5,182 nt of DNA from Anaerolineales bacterium. GTDB lineage: Bacteria; Chloroflexota; Anaerolineae; Anaerolineales; E44-bin32. A program made the position numbers and the translations under genes. The notes under the pieces were generated by a model that searched no databases, was not told the origin of the DNA, and saw only the letters and a list, made by a program, of their open reading frames with translations. The stretch is taken from NCBI GenBank assembly GCA_030606845.1, contig JAUWFP010000173.1, positions 1 through 5,182 of the forward strand. The letters are read 5' to 3'. Positions 1 to 5,182 of this stretch are shown piece after piece (the stretch's first letter is position 1; every line of letters starts with the position of its first letter).

Positions 1-90
1 GCAATCGGGCCTGATGGTGATCTAGTCGCCATCCTTGAGGCTGTCGAGGACGGCACAAAATGGCATCCAAAGAAGGTCTTCAACCGCTGA
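1..90 (+). CDS. truB: tRNA pseudouridine(55) synthase TruB, C-terminal end (partial, 5' end outside window)
   Basis: The frame beginning at base 1 is open for 29 codons and ends at TGA (88-90). The peptide runs AIGPDGDLVAILEA and finishes WHPKKVFNR. This matches the usual TruB tail, in which a small beta-structured C-terminal domain (a 'DG.lvAil' strand pair) ends in a W.P.KVF motif. TruB converts U55 of the tRNA T-loop to pseudouridine. The catalytic Asp and the body of the enzyme lie upstream of the window, so activity cannot be judged. The identification rests on the tail motif plus the neighbour, because truB followed directly by ribF is a very common bacterial arrangement. A five-base-pair inverted repeat (78-82 with 88-92) spans its stop codon and may have no function. 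Confidence 0.82.
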   Translation, partial: AIGPDGDLVAILEAVEDGTKWHPKKVFNR

Positions 91-98
91 AGTCACCT

Positions 99-1043
99 AT
101 GCAGCATCTGCGAGACTTTTTCACCGTTCAATTGGAACAAAGCGATCTTACGATTGGATCTTTCGATGGGGTTCATCGAGGGCATCAGACGTTGATCAAG
201 GCGCTCGTCGAATATGCACATGGGGAGAATCGTCCGGCAGTCGTTCTTACATTTTTCCCTCACCCCTCTGTATTTTTGCGCGGCAGAACGCCCGCGTTTT
301 ATATCAACACACCCGAGGAGAAAGCTGAATTGCTTGGTGAATTGGGCGTTGACTATGTCATCACGCAGCAATTCGACCGAAGTATGGCCGAGATCCCAGC
401 CGGGATCTTTCTCGACCGATTGAAGGCGCGTTTGGGTCTCAAAAGTTTGTGGATTGGTGAAGATTTCGCGCTGGGGTATAAGCGTGAGGGGAACCGCCAT
501 TTCCTCGCCGCCGCGGGTTCGGAGCGCGGCTTTACGCTGCATGTTGTTCCCCCGGCCCACCTTGGCGGTGAGGTTGTAAGCTCGACGCGGGTGCGTGAAG
601 CACTGCGCTCCGGGGCTGTGGCTCGAACCGCGAAATACCTCGGCCGGTCATTTGTGGTTCCAGGGAAGGTAGTTCCGGGGTCAGGCCGCGGGCGAGCGCT
701 GGGGATCCCCACGGCGAATCTGGAAATCTGGGAAGAAAGGGCATACCCACGCTCGGGCGTCTATGCCTGTTGGGCGAGCTTCGACGGACAGCGCTATAAG
801 GCGGTGACGAATATCGGTGTTAGGCCGACCTTCGAAGACAAGCTCGAACAGGCGATTGTTGAAGCGCATCTACTGGATTTCAACGCGGATATCTACGGAA
901 AGGAATTGCGCCTTGAATTTATCGCTCGCCTTCGTGATGAACGACGTTTCTCGAATACGGAACTGCTTCTTTCTCGCATTGCGCGAGACATTCAACGTGC
1001 GCGTGTGATTCTGAATCAAGACGCGGAGGGACAGGATGCCTGA
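99..1043 (+). CDS. ribF: Bifunctional riboflavin kinase / FAD synthetase RibF
   Basis: RibF phosphorylates riboflavin to FMN and then adenylylates FMN to FAD in the cytoplasm. The 314-residue product has both domains complete and the usual family length. The N-terminal FAD synthetase domain shows the nucleotidyltransferase motif FDGVHRGHQ (residues 22-30), TFFPHP (51-56), IGEDFALG (119-126) and SSTRVREAL (161-169). The C-terminal flavokinase domain shows GRGRALGIPTANL (196-208, with the PTAN motif), NIGVRPTF (238-245) and the E..LLDF...IYG stretch that carries the catalytic Glu (about E255). I chose ATG 99 because RibF proteins normally start about 15-20 residues before the (T/V)(I/T)G.FDGVH motif, and this start leaves an 8-base gap after truB. 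An in-frame ATG at 60 would add 13 residues and overlap truB by 31 bases. It has a GAGGA at 46-50 at reasonable spacing, so it cannot be excluded. ATG 99 lacks a good Shine-Dalgarno site and probably depends on coupling to truB. The 3' end overlaps the next gene by 8 bases. Confidence 0.95.
   Translation: MQHLRDFFTVQLEQSDLTIGSFDGVHRGHQTLIKALVEYAHGENRPAVVLTFFPHPSVFLRGRTPAFYINTPEEKAELLGELGVDYVITQQFDRSMAEIPAGIFLDRLKARLGLKSLWIGEDFALGYKREGNRHFLAAAGSERGFTLHVVPPAHLGGEVVSSTRVREALRSGAVARTAKYLGRSFVVPGKVVPGSGRGRALGIPTANLEIWEERAYPRSGVYACWASFDGQRYKAVTNIGVRPTFEDKLEQAIVEAHLLDFNADIYGKELRLEFIARLRDERRFSNTELLLSRIARDIQRARVILNQDAEGQDA
1025..1030 (+). promoter_or_regulatory. Ribosome binding site for the ThyX-like gene, inside the ribF 3' end
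   Basis: GGAGGG lies five bases before ATG 1036 and within the last codons of ribF. It fixes the start of the downstream gene and shows that ribosomes can load there while ribF is being finished, which is consistent with translational coupling. Confidence 0.7.
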
Positions 1044-2460
1044 GACTTTCAAGAGGGAGATCTACCTGCTGCGGCCAGAGGAGCTCAATCCTGAGATAAT
1101 CGCGGTGGCCTTCGCTAAAACATCCAGGTCACCGCTTTCATTTCGTGAGATCGCGGCCGAACTGACCGATGAGAAATCCGCAGAGTTTCATGAGCGATGG
1201 GTTGTCGGGTACGGACACGCCTCGGTCGCTGAACATGCCGTCTTGCATCTGGCCCTTGAGAACGTATCCCGTTTGGCGATCGAGTGCATTGAGTCAAACC
1301 GTCTGGCTTCCTACACCGAGAAATCAACCCGTTATCAGAAATGGGACCGTCAGGGATACTACGTCCCCCCCGAAGTACAAGATGGATCGACAGAGAAGAT
1401 CTATCGTCAAACTTGCGACTTGTTATTCGACACTTACATGCAATCCGTCGCGCCCGTGAAAGATGTTGTCGCCAGCGCGCATCCACGGGCGGAGGGTGAG
1501 AGTGAGGAACGCTGGGATAGTCGAATTCGCTCCCGCTATATCGATGCGTGCCGTTTTCTTCTGCCAGCAGCCTCCCTGGCTAATGTGGGTATGACCGCCA
1601 ACGCTCGCACCCTTGAGCATGCGATTCGCAAAATGCTGTCTCATCCCCTGCGCGAGGTTCAGGAAATCGGTGAGCGAGTAAAAGAGGTTGCTCAAGTGGA
1701 GATACCGACCTTGGTGAAATACGCCGACCGGGTCCCATATCTCGAGAATTTTGGCACGGATTTTTCAGACCGGGCAGCTGCTTTTCCTATTGAACCGATG
1801 GCCGGGATGCTCGAGTTGGTAGATTTCGATCCTGAAGCCGAACTGCGTATCCTTGCGGCTGCGCTTTTTGCGCCAGGAGGTGCGAGTTTCGCAACGGTAA
1901 TGAAAACTGTGCGCGAGATGGATGGAGACCAACGGAAGGAATTGGCCGAGGCGCTTCTGGGAAGACTCGATCGCTTCGATGCTCCGGTGAGAGAGCTGGA
2001 ACATGCCTATTACACATTCGACGCAACACTCGATCAGGGGGCTTACTTCGAGCTAAAACGCCATCGCATGATGACTCAAACCCCCCAACGGTTACGAGCT
2101 GATCTGGGTTACACAGTTCCACGCCTAATCGTAGATGCGGGCTTCGAAGAACCTTACAGAAAGGCGATGAAGCAGGCTGCTGAGGCATTCAACCAACTTG
2201 AAGCCTGGAATCCACATGTCGCTTCCTACCTGGTGCCGAACGGCTTCAATCGCAGGGTTTTGATGACGATGAATCTACGCGAGGTATATCATTTCTGTGA
2301 ATTGAGAGCAGAGAAAAACGCACATTTTTCCATCCGGCGTATCGCGCTGCGGATGGCGGAGATGATCCGCGAGGTTCACCCACTCCTGGGCGCATACCTG
2401 CGTTTGCCCCAGGGAGCCGACTGGCGCGAGATTGAAGCCGAGCATTTCACTCAAGTGTGA
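1036..2460 (+). CDS. thyX: Tandem two-domain FAD-dependent thymidylate synthase (ThyX family)
   Basis: ThyX enzymes methylate dUMP to dTMP using FAD, NADPH and methylene-tetrahydrofolate. A usual subunit is about 220-250 residues; this product has 474 and contains two ThyX-like halves. N-terminal half: GYGHASVAEH (58-67), a degenerate signature SNRLASYTEKSTRY (87-100, family form RHR..S.NE.S.RY), R173..LLP, and TANAR (187-191). C-terminal half: LEH (321-323), KRHR (341-344), then a signature tail lacking the usual Glu and Ser, and MNLREVYHFCELR (412-424). Compared with Thermotoga maritima ThyX numbering (from memory), the N-half keeps E86, S88, R90 and R147 (here E95, S97, R99, R173) but has lost R78/H79 and R174 (S87, N88, M200). 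The C-half keeps R78/H79/R80, N163, R165 and R174 (R342, H343, R344, N413, R415, R424) but has lost E86, S88 and R147 (P350, R352, S397). The start is set by the strong upstream GGAGGG and the 8-base overlap with ribF, whose product makes the FAD cofactor. Family membership is clear. Catalytic activity is inferred; a non-catalytic or modified role is possible. Confidence 0.88.
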   Translation: MPETFKREIYLLRPEELNPEIIAVAFAKTSRSPLSFREIAAELTDEKSAEFHERWVVGYGHASVAEHAVLHLALENVSRLAIECIESNRLASYTEKSTRYQKWDRQGYYVPPEVQDGSTEKIYRQTCDLLFDTYMQSVAPVKDVVASAHPRAEGESEERWDSRIRSRYIDACRFLLPAASLANVGMTANARTLEHAIRKMLSHPLREVQEIGERVKEVAQVEIPTLVKYADRVPYLENFGTDFSDRAAAFPIEPMAGMLELVDFDPEAELRILAAALFAPGGASFATVMKTVREMDGDQRKELAEALLGRLDRFDAPVRELEHAYYTFDATLDQGAYFELKRHRMMTQTPQRLRADLGYTVPRLIVDAGFEEPYRKAMKQAAEAFNQLEAWNPHVASYLVPNGFNRRVLMTMNLREVYHFCELRAEKNAHFSIRRIALRMAEMIREVHPLLGAYLRLPQGADWREIEAEHFTQV

Positions 2461-2515
2461 GTGGAGACGATCTTGGGCAGTCGTTTCGACGGGCTTAATT
2501 GTGGCGCATCACGAA

Positions 2516-2528
2516 TTGAGGGCCTCAA
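2516..2528. repeat. Short inverted repeat TTGAG-GGC-CTCAA
   Basis: Five-base arms surround a three-base centre; the outer two centre bases can also pair, which makes the sequence a near-perfect palindrome. It lies 55 bases after the ThyX-like stop codon. There is no run of T on either side, so it is a weak candidate for an RNA 3' end hairpin and could be chance. Confidence 0.3.
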
Positions 2529-2548
2529 ACCAACCCCCACAGGGTGCT

Positions 2549-2563
2549 GGAAGCATTGCTTCC
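2549..2563. terminator. Possible hairpin between convergent genes (GGAAGC-ATT-GCTTCC)
   Basis: Perfect six-base arms with a three-base loop sit between the two convergent stop codons and would fold in RNA from either strand. On the plus strand it is followed by a C-run (2564-2570) instead of a T-tract, so it does not meet the criteria for a standard intrinsic terminator. It may be an imperfect or factor-assisted terminator, or a transcript 3' stabilising hairpin. Confidence 0.3.
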
Positions 2564-2692
2564 TCCCCCCGATCTAATCGTTAACTTCAACCAATAAACA
2601 CAATGACTGGCGAAGTCGAACTGTGTTGTGGGATAAGACCCGCGTCCAGATTGATTTAGCAGAGGATAATCCGAAGCCAAGCCTGGTGACCT

Positions 2693-3373
2693 TCAGAGCA
2701 CGATTAAGTCCAGGAATAGAAGGAACGACGTTGCCAAGAAGAGCTGAGAGAGGTGGTAGGTGATGATGGTGATGAGTCGTCCGTTCGGAATCGTCTTGAC
2801 GTAGCGGTTCCACCCTAACATGCTGTCTGAGAGGACGAACAACCCGCCGCCGATCACCGCAAGAACCGCGGCTTGTGGCGGCCAAGTCGCTCGCAAGAGT
2901 GTTGATAGGGTTGAGAAGAAGGTGAGGCCGAGAACGATCGCATATGCGATTACCGGTCCGATGAGTTCGGCCTGTTTATTTGCACGCAAAGCCCGAGTGA
3001 TCCGGCGTAAAAGGAACAGGAATGCGGCACTAATAACCGCCAGAAAAACAAGGGATAGCGGTTGGAATATCGGCTGCGGGAGATTGAAGGCGATGATATA
3101 GGCGATGTTGCCCAGGAGGAAGGCGAGCAGACCTTTAATGAAATTATCAGTCGGGAGCATTAAGAAAATGTCCCCGGCGAGGAAAATTCCCATTCCTAAA
3201 AGGAACCAGGTACCGGCTGGGGCAGGCACAGCAGGCAGGGTAGTCGCGAACCATAGGACCAGCCCAAGCATGGTTGCGGGTTTGGCGACGAATTCGAGCC
3301 GCCGACGGTTTGTTGCGACTGCAATCCAATCAAGGACGGCGAACATTGCTGCAAAAAAGAGGAAGAACACCAT
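2693..3373 (-). CDS. YhhN/TMEM86-family integral membrane protein, putative lysoplasmalogenase
   Basis: The product has 226 residues, is strongly hydrophobic throughout and has about eight predicted membrane segments (roughly residues 2-20, 34-51, 55-73, 79-97, 104-123, 137-155, 167-185 and 200-222). This matches the topology and length (about 200-230) of the YhhN family. Family-like motifs are AGDIFLMLP (66-74, conserved Asp68), F..GLLAFLLGNIAYI (78-93), LFVLSDSMLG (178-187, Asp183) and TYHLSQLFLA (205-214). Characterised members (animal TMEM86B and a Legionella YhhN) hydrolyse the vinyl-ether bond of lysoplasmalogens at the membrane; that activity is assigned here only by family. The position that is His in E. 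coli YhhN (FFLSHLLY, from memory) is Asn89 here. ATG 3373 has AGAGGG (3383-3388 on the plus strand) nine bases upstream. The 151-base gap after purB suggests it may be transcribed separately. Family assignment is fairly secure; substrate is not. Confidence 0.85.
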   Translation of the reverse strand: MVFFLFFAAMFAVLDWIAVATNRRRLEFVAKPATMLGLVLWFATTLPAVPAPAGTWFLLGMGIFLAGDIFLMLPTDNFIKGLLAFLLGNIAYIIAFNLPQPIFQPLSLVFLAVISAAFLFLLRRITRALRANKQAELIGPVIAYAIVLGLTFFSTLSTLLRATWPPQAAVLAVIGGGLFVLSDSMLGWNRYVKTIPNGRLITIITYHLSQLFLATSFLLFLDLIVL

Positions 3374-3418
3374 CGTTGCCTGCCCTCTATGGTCGGTTTA
3401 CTGCTTCGAATAAGCCTG

Positions 3419-3448
3419 TATATCCAGCGTCAATACTGGTAAATTCAA
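3419..3448 (-). promoter_or_regulatory. Weak candidate promoter for the YhhN-family gene
   Basis: Reading the minus strand, TTGAAT (3443-3448) is followed 18 bases later by GATATA (3419-3424), loosely resembling sigma-70 -35 and -10 boxes. The putative -10 is about 45 bases upstream of ATG 3373. The matches are imperfect and a second TTGACG (3428-3433) lies between them without a well-spaced -10, so this is only a candidate. Confidence 0.22.
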
Positions 3449-3486
3449 TCGACTAGTAAACGAAAGAAACACCGCTTCAATCTACC

Positions 3487-3496
3487 CAGTGCACTG
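3487..3496. repeat. Perfect 10-base palindrome CAGTGCACTG
   Basis: A perfect palindrome with no loop lies between the purB stop codon and the YhhN-family gene, 29 bases past the purB stop on the minus strand. It could be a dimeric regulator site or chance. It cannot form a normal terminator hairpin on its own and is not followed by a T-tract. Confidence 0.25.
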
Positions 3497-3524
3497 CTGA
3501 GCGTGTAAGGATTGCTCATGAATT

Positions 3525-4922
3525 CTACTCTTTCTGATCTGGGGATAATCGCTCGCGAATGCGCGCTGCCATTTCCTTCGCTCTCACAGGAGCAAGACCA
3601 ACATAGGTGCTCGCGTCCAGCAGCTTACGGATTCGTGCCGGCTGCAGGTACTTAAGCAGGGCGGTATCCTTGGAGAGCAAGCCCTTAAGCGGGTTCTTCC
3701 CCTTTGTTTGATAGGTCTCCCATGCTTTCATGCTGTGCTGGCGAAGTCGCTCATGCATCTCTTGGCGGTCAGCGCCAGCCTGGACCAGAGCGGTTAAAAC
3801 TCGCTCGATCGCCGCGAATGGTCCAAAGCGCTTAAGCTGGGATTGGAAGTGATCGCGGTCGATAACCAACCCCTGGAGAATATGGGATGTGGTGCGCAGC
3901 ATCTCATCGCAGGCTAAGAACGCCTCCGGGATCATGCTGCGCCGGTTTGCGGAATCGTCTAGCGTCCGCTCGAGAAGGGATGTGGCGCCATTTTGCCAGG
4001 CGACATCCACCCAGGCCGCGGTCTCTCGAGCAAGTGAGCAAATCTTCTCCGCCGCCACCGGGTTGCGTTTGAATGGCATCGCGCTCGATCCGACTTGCTT
4101 ATCACCAAAGGGCTCCTGAAGACCGCCGATCCCGGGTGATTGCAGCAGGCGCAGATCGAAGGCGAACTTATGTAAGGCGCCAGCGACGTCGGCCAAGCCG
4201 CTGATCAATCGATAGTCTTGCATGCGCGGGTAGGTCTGGGTCGTGACGGGGAATGCTTCAAGATCGAGGGATTTCATAACGTTCGACTCGAGCATTTCGG
4301 GTGTGATATCGGAGTCTGCCAACATATCTACAAATGGACCAGAAGTCCCAACCGGACCGCGAATGCCTTTCCCGCGCAGCTTGCGGTGCAGACTCAGGAG
4401 AGTTTCGAACCCCTCCAAAAGGTCTTGGGCATAGACGCTCAGGCGGTAACCCAGTGTCGTTGGCTCGGCAGGCTGCAGGTGGGTGAAGCCCATGATGGGC
4501 AGATCATGAGTCTCCTCAATGCGCTCGGCGAACGTTAATAGCAGAGTCCGCAGGTGATCGAGTACAAGAGCGAGAGCAGCCTTCTGACGCATGACTTCGG
4601 CGTTATCCTGGACGTCTGCGGAAGTTAATCCCCAATGCAGGATAGCGCCGCCCGACGGGCATTGCTCAGCGAAGGTGCGAAGTTCAGCCATTAGATCGTG
4701 CCCGATCTCGGCTTCGATTTCGCAAGCCCGGGCTAGATCGATTGCATCAACCTTGGCTCGGATCTCTATAATTTGCTCCGGAGAGACAAGATCAGCAGTC
4801 GATTGCGCTTCAGCGACAGCAAACCAAACGCTGCGCCAGGTGCGCCTCTTGGCTACCTCCGACCATATTGCGCGCATCTCCTGTGAACCGTATCGAGTTG
4901 AGAACGGGGATTGGTAGGCCAT
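3525..4922 (-). CDS. purB: Adenylosuccinate lyase PurB
   Basis: PurB performs two fumarate-releasing eliminations in purine synthesis: SAICAR to AICAR, and adenylosuccinate to AMP. It is a soluble homotetramer of the fumarase/aspartase superfamily. The 465-residue product begins with the typical SPFSTRYGSQEMRAIW (5-20). It carries all expected active-site blocks: IGHDLMAEL (73-81, His75), LHWGLTSADVQDN (95-107, His96), FTHLQPAEPTT (146-156, His148) and the superfamily signature GSSAMPFKRNP (278-288). Ser279 corresponds to the catalytic loop Ser, with Lys285 and Glu292 following. Using remembered Bacillus subtilis numbering, H68, H89, H141, S262, K268 and E275 are all present with matching spacing. 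Length is somewhat above the about 430 of B. subtilis, mainly in the C-terminal part. The start at 4922 is supported by AGAGGA five bases upstream. The gene follows a DNA methyltransferase gene by only 8 bases, so the two are probably co-transcribed. No other purine gene is visible in the window. Confidence 0.97.
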   Translation of the reverse strand: MAYQSPFSTRYGSQEMRAIWSEVAKRRTWRSVWFAVAEAQSTADLVSPEQIIEIRAKVDAIDLARACEIEAEIGHDLMAELRTFAEQCPSGGAILHWGLTSADVQDNAEVMRQKAALALVLDHLRTLLLTFAERIEETHDLPIMGFTHLQPAEPTTLGYRLSVYAQDLLEGFETLLSLHRKLRGKGIRGPVGTSGPFVDMLADSDITPEMLESNVMKSLDLEAFPVTTQTYPRMQDYRLISGLADVAGALHKFAFDLRLLQSPGIGGLQEPFGDKQVGSSAMPFKRNPVAAEKICSLARETAAWVDVAWQNGATSLLERTLDDSANRRSMIPEAFLACDEMLRTTSHILQGLVIDRDHFQSQLKRFGPFAAIERVLTALVQAGADRQEMHERLRQHSMKAWETYQTKGKNPLKGLLSKDTALLKYLQPARIRKLLDASTYVGLAPVRAKEMAARIRERLSPDQKE

Positions 4923-4926
4923 CTTT

Positions 4927-4932
4927 TCCTCT
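4927..4932 (-). promoter_or_regulatory. Ribosome binding site of purB, overlapping the upstream stop codon
   Basis: On the minus strand AGAGGA lies four bases before the purB ATG. Its first two bases are the AG of the TAG stop codon of the upstream methyltransferase gene, an arrangement that favours translational coupling and fixes the purB start. Confidence 0.65.
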
Positions 4933-5182
4933 ATGTTTCATTCGTCGCAGCTTTTCCCAGGAGATCGCCTTCTGTTGCGCCTCCGAGTCGTTCTTCTGCG
5001 AGCTGTTTGTATTGCGGATTAATTTCATAGCCGATGTACTGCCTTCCGAGTCGAAATGCTGCCAGACAGGTGGTTCCAGATCCACAGAAAGGATCGAGGA
5101 CCACGTCGTTCTTAAAGGTGTAAAGGTCAATCAGGCGTCTGGGAAGCTCCTCAGGAAATGGAGCCGGATGTCCGATCCGCTT
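4931..5182 (-). CDS. Beta-class (amino) DNA methyltransferase, C-terminal part (partial, 5' end outside window)
   Basis: The minus-strand frame entering at base 5182 is open for 83 codons and ends at TAG (4931-4933); it has no start codon in the window. It begins near GHPAPFPEELPRRLIDLYT, which is the motif X region of SAM-dependent DNA amino-methyltransferases. It continues with VVLDPFCGSGTT (residues 27-38 of the fragment), motif I, the SAM-binding DPF.GSGTT loop. RLGRQYIGYEINPQY (44-58) follows, with the acidic motif II residue Glu53, and a helix ends LAEERL. Motif X then motif I at the C-terminus implies the beta-type order, with the catalytic (D/S/N)PP(Y/W) motif IV and target recognition upstream and unseen. 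The enzyme methylates adenine N6 or cytosine N4; which one cannot be told here. The short tail after residue 66 (GGATEGDLLGKAATNET) is typical of a variable end. It may be an orphan methyltransferase or part of a restriction-modification locus upstream. It sits 8 bases before purB. Confidence 0.9.
   Translation of the reverse strand, partial: KRIGHPAPFPEELPRRLIDLYTFKNDVVLDPFCGSGTTCLAAFRLGRQYIGYEINPQYKQLAEERLGGATEGDLLGKAATNET

Larger units (their letters stand above)
2461..2692. other. Convergent intergenic region, no gene seen
   Basis: These 232 bases separate the stop codons of the plus-strand ThyX-like gene and the minus-strand YhhN gene. I found no open frame with a recognisable product, no tRNA-like fold and no T-rich terminator. 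The only structures seen are two short inverted repeats, listed separately. Confidence 0.6.

Noticed and set aside
78..92. Small inverted repeat CTTCA/TGAAG around the truB stop as a terminator
   Set aside because: There are only five base pairs, no T-tract follows, and ribF starts 8 bases after truB, so termination here is unlikely.
93..560. Open frame of 155 codons on the minus strand
   Set aside because: It lies entirely antisense to ribF, has no recognisable domain, and is best explained as a shadow of the ribF codons.
1787..2188. Open frame of 133 codons on the minus strand
   Set aside because: It is antisense to the C-terminal half of the ThyX-like gene with low-complexity, Arg/Pro/Ser-rich composition typical of a shadow frame.
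1036..2460. Possibility that the long ThyX-like frame is two genes joined by a sequencing error
   Set aside because: The frame is continuous with no internal stop or clear second ribosome binding site between the domains, and each half lacks residues the other has, which argues for a genuine fused protein.
2820..3413. Plus-strand open frames antisense to the YhhN-family gene
   Set aside because: They are rich in Arg/Lys/Ala as expected from the complement of hydrophobic membrane-protein codons; the minus-strand frame has clear family motifs.
4218..4538. Open frame of 106 codons on the plus strand
   Set aside because: It is antisense to the conserved central part of purB, with no family resemblance or supporting context.
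4810..5130. Open frame of 106 codons on the minus strand across the purB start region
   Set aside because: It overlaps both the methyltransferase tail and the beginning of purB in another frame and has no recognisable motif. The overlapping frame with DPFCGSGTT is clearly the real coding one.

Overview
This window is a compact, ordinary-looking stretch of bacterial chromosome carrying housekeeping genes. The organism is probably a member of the Chloroflexota, perhaps Anaerolineae-like. That placement is inferred from the style of the RibF, ThyX-like and PurB proteins and from the truB-ribF-thyX gene order; there is no rRNA or other decisive marker. Base composition is moderate to mildly GC-rich and even throughout. 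I see no insertion sequence, tRNA, rRNA or CRISPR array.

Plus-strand block (1-2460): the window opens inside the last 29 codons of truB (tRNA pseudouridine-55 synthase). A complete ribF (bifunctional riboflavin kinase/FAD synthetase) follows 8 bases later. An unusually long, two-domain ThyX-type flavin-dependent thymidylate synthase comes next and overlaps the ribF stop codon by 8 bases. The three genes are tightly packed and look co-transcribed. RibF makes FAD, and ThyX enzymes use FAD to make dTMP, so the last two genes are functionally linked.

Convergent gap (2461-2692): no gene is apparent. It holds two short inverted repeats, neither with a proper T-tract, between the ends of the two opposing transcription units.

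Minus-strand block (5182 down to 2693): in transcription order this holds the 3' end of a beta-class (amino) DNA methyltransferase gene cut by the window edge, then purB (adenylosuccinate lyase) 8 bases later, then a 151-base gap, then a YhhN/TMEM86-family membrane protein (putative lysoplasmalogenase). The methyltransferase and purB are close enough to be translationally coupled; the YhhN gene may have its own promoter.

The most interesting item is the tandem ThyX protein. Its two halves have lost different, complementary sets of the conserved FAD- and dUMP-binding residues. This suggests a fused pseudo-heterodimer in which one half supplies the flavin-side residues and the other the dUMP-phosphate-side residues. 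No obviously new multi-gene system is present.
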